From positions 1-46,174 of the forward strand of contig JAKSOY010000010.1 in NCBI GenBank assembly GCA_024405255.1: a stretch of DNA of 46,174 bases, read 5' to 3'. Below, one piece after another: positions 27,339 through 35,400 of the stretch. Made by a program: the position numbers and the translations under genes. Source of the DNA: Kiritimatiellia bacterium (GTDB lineage Bacteria; Verrucomicrobiota; Kiritimatiellia; RFP12; UBA1067). Numbering within the stretch: position 1 is the stretch's first letter; every line of letters begins with the position of its first letter. Under the pieces are notes generated by a model. The model saw only the letters and a program-made list of their open reading frames with translations, was not told the origin of the DNA and did no database searches.

Positions 27339-28154
27339 ATGAGGTTGTGTTTTTTCCTGATGCTGTTTTCCATGCCAGTTTGGGCGTTTACGCCGACAGA
27401 GACGAATCAAGTTGTTCGGTCACTGTTGAATCGAATCATGGCGGATGCGTATGATGATAATTTGACATTGGAGGGACGGGTTCTTCTCCCTGAGGAATGC
27501 ATTGACACGTGGGAGACTTTCATCGGGGGAACGCATGCGCCAGGTTGGTCCTTTGAAGACAAAAAGGGCGCATTCGATTGGTATCTGTCAACACTAGGGA
27601 CAAAGGATTGCCGTGCGCTCCCGCAAGGGCAGAAGGACTATGTTCTCGGTGCGATTTCACAATGCCACGAACTTCACTATACGAATGCCGTACCCTATCT
27701 CCAGGCACTTGCATTCAACACAAATGGCGTACATCGAGACTCGGCTTTCAGGAATGCGATCCAACTCGGACAGGTCGACGAGGAGATGACCTCTTTCGTT
27801 CAATCAATCGTAACAAATTCTGCAATTTTCTCGGAGGTCGAAAGAGAAGCTGTTTTTGCCGAATATTCAGATAAGTTGGTCGCCATGTCCAATGATTGTT
27901 CTCTGGCGCGTTTGAATGCGGGGCGGATGTTCTATCGTAATCGCTTCATTGGTCCCGTGGGGGAAATCAGCGTCGATGACGCCGTCAAGGCGTGTTTTCC
28001 TCTCTATGAAAGCAGTTCCAATCGTCTTCAGACGGCTATTGCGACCCTTGCGCGGTCAGATTGTGAACCCCATGTAAGAAGATATTTTACCACTGTCACC
28101 AACCAGCTGCTGTCCTCGGGGCGGCCGCTCGTGCAGCTGACGATCGGGGAGTAG
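27339..28154 (+). CDS. Secreted protein of the 'YTPAETN' paralogue family, copy 2
   Basis: The protein has 271 residues. The ATG at 27339 is preferred over one at 27318 because AAGGAG lies seven bases before it and the signal peptide (MRLCFFLMLFSMPVWA) then starts correctly. Mature sequence FTPTETNQVVRSLLNR, KGAFDWYLSTLGTKD, NAVPYLQALAFNTNGVHR, MFYRNRF and YESSSNRLQTAIATLA align with copy 1 at 26324 through the whole length. Function is unknown. The gap before it (27176-27338) contains only a 39-codon frame at 27177-27296 that I do not consider a gene. The stop is followed 2 bases later by the truncated third copy. Confidence 0.7.
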   Translation: MRLCFFLMLFSMPVWAFTPTETNQVVRSLLNRIMADAYDDNLTLEGRVLLPEECIDTWETFIGGTHAPGWSFEDKKGAFDWYLSTLGTKDCRALPQGQKDYVLGAISQCHELHYTNAVPYLQALAFNTNGVHRDSAFRNAIQLGQVDEEMTSFVQSIVTNSAIFSEVEREAVFAEYSDKLVAMSNDCSLARLNAGRMFYRNRFIGPVGEISVDDAVKACFPLYESSSNRLQTAIATLARSDCEPHVRRYFTTVTNQLLSSGRPLVQLTIGE

Positions 28155-28156
28155 AA

Positions 28157-28453
28157 ATGAAGACGATTGTATGGACGCTGGCTTTTGTGGTTTGTCTGGC
28201 GGCGGGCGATCTTCGTGCCTATACGCCCGCTGAAACGAATGATGTTGTAAGGACAGAACTCCAGAGATTGTTGGAAGTTTCGCTTGACCGTGGAGCTGAA
28301 GTACCTGAAGTCGGAGGCGAAGTCCGAGTCCCAGGCGGAAGTGCTGGACTGACATCTCCGCGCGAACGGAGACGCATGGTTGTTTTGTCCTCGGTTTCCA
28401 AGTTTATTGCGATTATAATTATGAAAAATGGGGGGGGGGCTGTTCAATTGTGA
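28157..28453 (+). pseudogene. Truncated third 'YTPAETN' paralogue
   Basis: The signal peptide and first mature residues (MKTIVWTLAFVVCLAAGDLR, AYTPAETNDVV) clearly match the two preceding genes, and GGGGAG provides a ribosome-binding site. Similarity is lost around 28260. The frame then runs through unrelated sequence to 28453, crossing a run of ten G. In the +2 frame bases ~28280-28353 read FRLTVELKYLKSEAKSESQ and stop at TGA, which could be the tail of another gene. The 97 codons after the break lack FDWYLSTLGT and MFYRNR, so this is a remnant. A short exported peptide could still be made. Confidence 0.65.
28430..28439. repeat. Run of ten G (possible slippage tract)
   Basis: A G10 homopolymer, preceded by AAAAAT, lies 25 bases upstream of the predicted -35 box of the giant-protein gene at 28552. 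It also lies inside the frame of the truncated paralogue. Such tracts change length by slipped-strand mispairing. It could also be an assembly artefact, so the exact length is uncertain. Confidence 0.75.
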
Positions 28454-28464
28454 AAGATTTGCTC

Positions 28465-28494
28465 TAGACATCTCCCGTGCGGATTTGCTATACT
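28465..28494 (+). promoter_or_regulatory. Predicted promoter of the 1268-residue giant protein
   Basis: TAGACA at 28465-28470 and TATACT at 28489-28494 have an 18-bp spacer. The transcript would start near 28501 and carry AGGAGG at 28543-28548 just before the ATG cluster at 28552/28555/28558. Confidence 0.6.
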
Positions 28495-28551
28495 GATCAG
28501 TAGGTGGCCCATAGTATAAATGGGGTAGATCCAAAATCTAAGAGGAGGAAC

Positions 28552-31500
28552 ATGATGATGAAATGTGGCGGGATGAAGAAGTGGTTGGTGGTGGGGTTTT
28601 CCGTTTTGAGCGGTTTGGTCGCTTGGGCGGAGGCATTGTTGCCGGTCGGATATACGCAGCTTGACTGGATTCAGTCCTCAGGCACGCAGTGGATCAATAC
28701 CGGCTACTCGCCGAATGCGAACACGAAGATCGAGGCGTCGTTCAACACGTGCACGCGGCGTACCTGGGGCGTCTACTTCGGCTGTTCGACGGCAGATGAG
28801 CCGCGTGATGGCGTCCAGGTGCGGTGGTATGGCGGAAACGACCGACTGAACGGTTGGTTCGGTAATCCTAACTTCCAGACGGAGGGCGTGATCAACATGA
28901 CGCAGAATCAGGACGTGACGGTGACGTTGGAACGAGGGAGTTTCTCGCTCAACGGTACGACGTCGACGTTGACCTCGCAGAACGTCCCTGATGCGAACCC
29001 TCTCTATCTGTTTGCGGGCTATTGCCTGCATCCACAGGGGAGCGCGGCGGAAACCTTCGATGCCGCGAATCATGTCTACCGTCCGCAGACGATGCGCCTC
29101 TATTCCTTCAAGGTGAGCGAAGAGGGCGTGATGAAACGCGACTTCGTACCATGCTGCAGTGCGACGGGAGAGGTGGGCCTTTGGGATCGTGTGGAAGGGC
29201 GTTTCTACGGTAACCAGGGAACGGGAACCTTCAATGCCTCCTATGGCGTTGCGTCGCGCCTCAGCTGGATTCGCTCGTCGGGTACGCAGTGGATCGATAC
29301 GGGCTACAAGCCGAACATGTCAACGAAAATCGATGCCGCGTTTAATACCTGTACGCCGACAACGAGTTGGGGCACGTTCTTCGGATGCACGAGTGCCGAC
29401 GTGCCGAATGACGGTGTTCTTGCGCGTTTCGATAATCGAGCAGCCAGATTGAACGGATGGTTTGGAAACTCCAACTGGCAGGCGGAAGGAAACTTCAACA
29501 TCGCATTTGACACCGATGTCGCGATCACGTTGCAGCAGGGAAGTTTTACGGTCAATGGCGATACGATGACGTTCGCGACGGTCCAGGAACCCGATCCGAA
29601 TCCGTTCTATCTGTTTGCGGCCTACAACAAAAAGACTTCGAACCATGTCTATCGTCCGCAGGCGATGAAACTCTACTCGTTCAGGATCAGCGAGACGAAC
29701 GTGGTGATGCGCGATTTCGTGCCGTATCGCACGGTCGATGGCACGTTGGGACTGTGGGATGACGTGGAAGGAAAGTTCTATCCGAATCAAGGTACCGGCG
29801 TTTTCACCTGGGGCGGCCTTGCCTATGATCGGCAGGGAACGACGCTCTTTGTGCATGAAGGTACGTTGACGGCGGATGACCTGACGGGTTCGACGGAGGT
29901 GCGGAAAATAAGTTCGAACAAACTTCAGGCGGCGGGCGTGCGAACCTATCCGGGCTCGCTGACGCTGGAGAAGGGCTGGTTCTTGCTGCAGGACGACGAG
30001 CCGACTGCCTCTACCGTGAACGGTACGTTGACGTTGAAGGGCGGGGCCTTTATTTCAATCGACTTGACCTCGGCCGGTTGCGATATGTTCAATGCAACGG
30101 CGGTCGCGTTTGAGAACGCCTCGGCCGAAAATCCGATCGGGGTGAGGATCAATTACGTCGACAGCCAGCTTGCGGCATCCAATACGTTTATCGCCTCGGG
30201 CGTACCTGGCGAAAACGGCGAGGTGGACTTCATTCGGGTTCTCGACGATGCGCCTTTCAAGTTCGTCATTCAGGATGGTGCGCTTCTCCTCTGTGCGGAC
30301 GAGACGGTGCCGACGCACGCGGTTTGGGCGGGGACGGCGACCTCTGCGCTTGATGATCCCGCATCTTGGACGCACCAGAACATCATCGGGGGACCGGTGG
30401 CGACGAACACCGTGCCGCTCGCCACGGAAACGATCGTGCTGCCGAATGCCTGTACTTTCAACTGCCCGGCCGGTCAGACGATTGCCGGCACGAAGGTGGC
30501 ACTGCCGGCGACGCTCGGAGCCGATTGCGACTGGAGCGGACTCGATTTGCCGCTCTCCGGCAAGGTCGACTTGAAGGGGCATACGCTCACGCTCGCGCGG
30601 TTCAACGGCACCTATGAGATTACCGACTCCACGGGACTCGACTACCAGGTTCTCGCGTCGATCCAGTCCTCGGGCACGCAGTGGATCGACACGGGCTATC
30701 TGGTGAACGCCGGAACGAAGATCGAGGCGTCGTTCAACACCTGCTCGCGTACGACGGGTTGGGGCATCTTCTTCGGCTGTTCGTCGACGGATGATGCGAT
30801 CAACGGCGTGCAGGTGCGGTGGTATGGGACGAATAACAAGTTGAACAGCTGGTTTGGAAGCGGCGACTATACGAAGGAAGGTTCGATCGACGTTAACCAG
30901 AATACGGATGTGACGGTGACATTGGAACGGGGACTGTTTACGCTCAATGAAAAGTCGGCCACGCTCTCCAACCAGGCGACACCGTCGGCCAATCCGCTTT
31001 ACCTGTTTGCCGGATACTGCACGACGCCCTACGGCGGCGTGAAAAATCTCTACGATCAGGCGAACCACGTGTATCGTCCGCAGGCGATGCGTCTCTACTC
31101 CTTCAAGATCAGCGAAGGCGGCGTGGTGAAACGCGACTTCCTGCCGGTGAGACGGTTGAGTGACGGCGAACTTGGCCTTTTGGACGTGGCCGAGGGCCGT
31201 GTTGAATTCTATCCGAACCACGGGACTGGTTCGTTCACGGCGGGCAATCCCACAGGACGCATCGTGAATTCCGGAACGCAGTATGGTACTCTGCGGCTCG
31301 TGGCGGCCAACGACATCGAGAATGCGACCGTGGCGCTCACCGGCTCGCTGAAGCTTGTGAAAGAAGGCAAGGGTGCGTTCACCGCCAAGAAAACGGACCA
31401 GACCTATTCGTGCGGCACGGTGGTCGACGGCGGCGTGATCCATCTCTACAACGACAATACGCGCTACACGACGAGCAAGTGCCTTCTGGGGGCACTGGGC

Positions 31501-32358
31501 TCCACGATCACGCTCAATGCGGCCGGCAAGTTGAACGTGTCGGGCACTTACGGGCTTGGAGCCTACGCGTATGTGCTCAACGGCGGAACGCTTGCAAACG
31601 AGAGTTTCAACGGTGTCGCGTACATGATCAATGAAACGGACGCCGCCGCATTCGACCGCGTGACGCTCACGGCCGACTCGACGCTCTGGCCGCTGCGGCA
31701 GTTCATCTTCGACAAGGGTACGCTTGATCTGGGCGGGAAAACGCTGACGGTCGATTTCAGGTCCTTTGGATCCAAGAACCTTTTCCTAAAGGGCGGCACG
31801 CAGCAGATCGTGAACGGCACGATCCGCGTGCAAGGCGGCCTGGCGGGCGAGTATGATCGCGTGCGTGTGAGCAACGAGGCCGTGGATGCGCGTACCGTCA
31901 CCTTCGAGATCGTCCAGGCCGAATTCGACCTGCAGAAGGACTTGAACGTGAGTAATTACATCGCCCGCGCCTCGCTCGGTACGGGAACGGCGGACAATAC
32001 GGGAACGGCGGCTCTGAACGTTTGGGGCATGTTCCAGCCTTGGACAGATTTCTTCTACGGTTGCACCTTGCAAGATGGCGCCACGCTTGACCTTTCCGAA
32101 CAGGCCGGCACGTGGAGCGTGACGAGCGTCGGTGCGTGCGAACAGAAGACGGTGCAGTTTGCGACGAATGCGACGATCACGGTCTCCTTTGGCGCTCGTC
32201 CGATCAAAGGAGGAGATTGTGTGATCGCCTGGACGGAAGAGACCTGTCCGCCCGGCGACGTGATCTTCAAGTCGGCGACTCCGAATCCCGACTATCGCCT
32301 TCGCCGCGAGGCACTTGGTCTTTACATCGAGCGCGGCCTCGTGATTTTTGTGAGGTAG
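28552..32358 (+). CDS. Giant secreted modular protein with three lectin-like modules
   Basis: This 1268-residue protein starts at the ATG cluster right after GAGGAGG; 28555 or 28558 would give better spacing. The signal peptide is basic and hydrophobic (MKKWLVVGFSVLSGLVAWA). Lectin-like modules with SSGTQWINTGY or SSGTQWIDTGY begin near residues 32, 237 and 699. A linking beta domain (WGGLAYDRQGTTLFVHEGTL..LEKGWFLLQDDEP) and a module ending DCDWSGL (near 658) come between the second and third. Autotransporter-associated repeats (LKLVKEGKGAFTAKKTDQTY) start near 933. The shared C-terminal module (YGCTLQDGATLDLS) ends GLYIERGLVIFVR. The order is the same as in the protein at 1316-7273, apart from one lectin/DCDWRGL block less. 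It is predicted to be surface-exposed and glycan-binding. Export beyond the Sec step is unexplained. Confidence 0.85.
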   Translation: MMMKCGGMKKWLVVGFSVLSGLVAWAEALLPVGYTQLDWIQSSGTQWINTGYSPNANTKIEASFNTCTRRTWGVYFGCSTADEPRDGVQVRWYGGNDRLNGWFGNPNFQTEGVINMTQNQDVTVTLERGSFSLNGTTSTLTSQNVPDANPLYLFAGYCLHPQGSAAETFDAANHVYRPQTMRLYSFKVSEEGVMKRDFVPCCSATGEVGLWDRVEGRFYGNQGTGTFNASYGVASRLSWIRSSGTQWIDTGYKPNMSTKIDAAFNTCTPTTSWGTFFGCTSADVPNDGVLARFDNRAARLNGWFGNSNWQAEGNFNIAFDTDVAITLQQGSFTVNGDTMTFATVQEPDPNPFYLFAAYNKKTSNHVYRPQAMKLYSFRISETNVVMRDFVPYRTVDGTLGLWDDVEGKFYPNQGTGVFTWGGLAYDRQGTTLFVHEGTLTADDLTGSTEVRKISSNKLQAAGVRTYPGSLTLEKGWFLLQDDEPTASTVNGTLTLKGGAFISIDLTSAGCDMFNATAVAFENASAENPIGVRINYVDSQLAASNTFIASGVPGENGEVDFIRVLDDAPFKFVIQDGALLLCADETVPTHAVWAGTATSALDDPASWTHQNIIGGPVATNTVPLATETIVLPNACTFNCPAGQTIAGTKVALPATLGADCDWSGLDLPLSGKVDLKGHTLTLARFNGTYEITDSTGLDYQVLASIQSSGTQWIDTGYLVNAGTKIEASFNTCSRTTGWGIFFGCSSTDDAINGVQVRWYGTNNKLNSWFGSGDYTKEGSIDVNQNTDVTVTLERGLFTLNEKSATLSNQATPSANPLYLFAGYCTTPYGGVKNLYDQANHVYRPQAMRLYSFKISEGGVVKRDFLPVRRLSDGELGLLDVAEGRVEFYPNHGTGSFTAGNPTGRIVNSGTQYGTLRLVAANDIENATVALTGSLKLVKEGKGAFTAKKTDQTYSCGTVVDGGVIHLYNDNTRYTTSKCLLGALGSTITLNAAGKLNVSGTYGLGAYAYVLNGGTLANESFNGVAYMINETDAAAFDRVTLTADSTLWPLRQFIFDKGTLDLGGKTLTVDFRSFGSKNLFLKGGTQQIVNGTIRVQGGLAGEYDRVRVSNEAVDARTVTFEIVQAEFDLQKDLNVSNYIARASLGTGTADNTGTAALNVWGMFQPWTDFFYGCTLQDGATLDLSEQAGTWSVTSVGACEQKTVQFATNATITVSFGARPIKGGDCVIAWTEETCPPGDVIFKSATPNPDYRLRREALGLYIERGLVIFVR

Positions 32359-32376
32359 TGCACTTTCGGATCGCAG

Positions 32377-32431
32377 TCCCAACTCCCTGCGACTAAATTT
32401 ATGTCGCGAGGGGTTGGGATTATGCTATAAT
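32377..32431 (+). promoter_or_regulatory. Long hairpin abutting a -10 box (TATAAT)
   Basis: Bases 32377-32393 (TCCCAACTCCCTGCGAC) pair with 32403-32419 (GTCGCGAGGGGTTGGGA) with one mismatch and two G.U pairs, around a 9-base AT-rich loop. TATAAT follows at 32426-32431, and no recognisable -35 box is present. The hairpin lies 18 bases after the upstream stop. It may terminate that transcript, or act as an operator at the next gene's promoter. Confidence 0.55.
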
Positions 32432-32464
32432 GTTCCTGGCAATTTAAGGAGAAACGGAACGACG

Positions 32465-35400
32465 ATGAAGAATTCGTGGATGAAGACTTGGTTGAGTGTG
32501 GCGATGGCGGTGGCGGCGCTTGCGGGTGTGCGTGCTGCGGTCGCCTTGCCGACGGGGTATACAGCGCTTGAATGGATTGAGTCCACGGGGACGCAGTGGA
32601 TCGACACGGGCTATGCGCCGAATGCGAATACGAAGATCGAGGCGCGGTTCAATACGTGTGAACGGACGACGGCGTGGGGGAACTTCTTCGGCTGCACGTC
32701 GGCCGACGAATCCTGGGACGGTCTGCTCGTGCGCTATTTTAACGATTCGGACGTGTTGAACGCCTGGTTTGGCAATGCGGACTATCGGAAGGAAGGGCAG
32801 ATCGCCGCCGGGCAGGAGACCGATGTGACGCTCACTCTGGAGTGGGGCGCGTTTACCCTGAACGGTAAAAAGACGACCTTTATGACGAAGCAGGCGCCGT
32901 GTGCGAATCCGCTCTATCTCTTTGCGGCCTACTGCGCGAAGCCCCAGGGAGGGCCGTTCATCGCGGCACACCGCGTGTATCGTCCGCAGGCCATGCGCCT
33001 CTATTCGTTCACGATCGGCGAGGCGGGCGTGCTGAAACGCGACTTCGTGCCGTGCGCGAATCCGAAGGGCGTACCGGGCCTGTGGGACCGCGTGGCGGGC
33101 AAGTTCTACGGGAACAGCGGTACGGGCAAATTCCGCGTGAAGGGGGATGCGGCGCCCCGTGCGGTTCTGCGTGCCGAGCAGGCCGTGCGGCGCGCCCGGG
33201 AACAGCTCGTGCGCTTCTCGCCCGAGGCCGCGCGCCGTGCGATGGCGGACTTGAAATCGAATCCGAAATACGACTGGGCGAAATACAATCCCGCCGTCGA
33301 AGCGCTCATCGCGCATCTCGACGAAACGAAGGCGGCGCTCGAGACGGGCGATGCGGCCGCGAAGGCAACTGCCGTCGCACGCGTCGAAGCCTACCGCACC
33401 GCGATGCTCGCCAATCCGATTCTCGACTTCGACCGGATCCTCTGCGTGCACCGTAAGCTCAAGAATCCCCGCAGCGCCTTCGGCGGACGCGCCTCGGGCA
33501 TGATTTCCACCCATTTCGACAACCACGCGAGCTGTCCCCACACCGGTTTCCAGAATGAAATCGGCTACCTCTCCAATCTGCGCGGCGAGCCGACGTTCAC
33601 GTCGCTCTACAAGCCGGCGGACAATACGTCGGTCGTGCGCGACATCGATCTCGACTTCGACGCTTCGCGCCTGCTCTTCACCTGCAATCGCGGCATCAAC
33701 AACCTCTTCGGCGTCTACGAGGTCAAGCTGGACGGGAACAAGGTTTCGGCCCCCGTGCTCGTCTCGCCCGAGGACGGCAAGTTCGACGTGCAATGGTGGG
33801 ACGCCTGCTACCTCCCCAATCGCGACCAAGTGATCATGCTCGGGACCGGTTCCTACCAGTATCTGCCCTGCATTGACGGCAACGAGCCGATGGCCGTGCT
33901 GTATCGCGTGGACCGCAAGACCGGCGAGGTGCGCCAGCTCACCTACGAGCAGGACAGCGACTACACGCCTTCCGTCACGCACGATGGCCGCATCCTCTAC
34001 ACCCGCTGGGAGTATTCCGACCTGCCCCACAACTTCAGCCGTGTGCTGATGACCATGAATCCCGATGGCGTCGGGCAGCTTTCCGTGTGGGGTACGGGTT
34101 CCTTCTTCCCTACGTTCATGTACTCGGCCCGCGTTGTGCCGGACGATCCCCATCTCATCACCATGATGGCCGGCGGTCACCACGACCGCGCGGAAGTGGG
34201 ACGCTTCCTGATGATCGATCCCTCGCTTGCGCGCGCCTATCCCTTCAAGTATGAGGCGCCGAGTCGCGAATGGGGACCCCATCACCACGTGCTGCGCATT
34301 CCCACGCAAATCTTCCCCAAGGAAAAGACCGGCATGGTGCATGAATTCCCCGGCTGGGGCAAACCGGTCGAGGGCGACGTCGCCGATCCGCTCACGCAGA
34401 ACCAGTTCGCGCGCGGCAAGCCCTACTTCCTCTATCCGTACCCGCTGAGCGCCGACTACCATCTCGCCGGTGTCAAGAACGCCGCAGACGGCCTCATCGG
34501 CATCTACCTCGTGGACCGCTTCGACAACATCACGCTCATCGCCGAGGCCGAAGACGGACTCTACTGCGAGCCGGTTCCGTTCCGCACGCGGAAGCGTCCG
34601 CCGATCATCCCCGACCGCAGCGACCTCTCGAAGACAACCTGCTCGGTGCACATCGCCGACATCTACAACGGACCCGGCCTCGCCGGCATCCCGCGCGGCA
34701 CGGTGAAGAAATTGCGTCTTTTCAGCTACCACTTCAACTACTACCGCACGGGCGGACACTCCTCCGTCGGCTGGATTCGCGGCACGTACGAGGACCGCGT
34801 CGAGTCGGGCTGGGACGTGAAGCGTCCGCTCGGCACCGTCGACCTCGAACCGGATGGCAGCTGCTGCTTTGAAATGCCGGCGAACGTGCCGATCTCCCTG
34901 CAGCCGCTCGACGAAGATGGCTGCGCGGTGCAGCTGATGCGGTCGTGGATCGTGGGCATGCCGGGCGAGCGCGTGTCGTGCACGGGCTGCCACGAGGACA
35001 ACCGCTCCTCCCTTCATACGAAGCGCACGCTCGCCGACGTAAAATACCAGCGGGGCGAGATTCAGAAAATCCAGCCGCTGGATGCGGACGGTGTGCGTCC
35101 GTGGGGCTTCGCGAACGAGATGTTCCCGGTCGTGAAGAAATACTGCCTCGGCTGCCACGGCGATCCCGCGAAGGCGCCGGTGGCGAAGGCCGACCAGGGC
35201 GGGTTCGCCGAAGGCGGGAAACTCTCCGGCAGATGCATTCTGATGAACACGGCGGAGAACGCCTTCCGGGCGCTCCATCCGTATGTGCGCCGTCCCGGCC
35301 CCGAAAACGAAGAGACGATCCTCACGCCGATGGATTTCCATGCGTCCACGAGTCCGCTCGTGCAGATGCTCCGCAAGGGTCACCACGGCGTGAAGATGGA

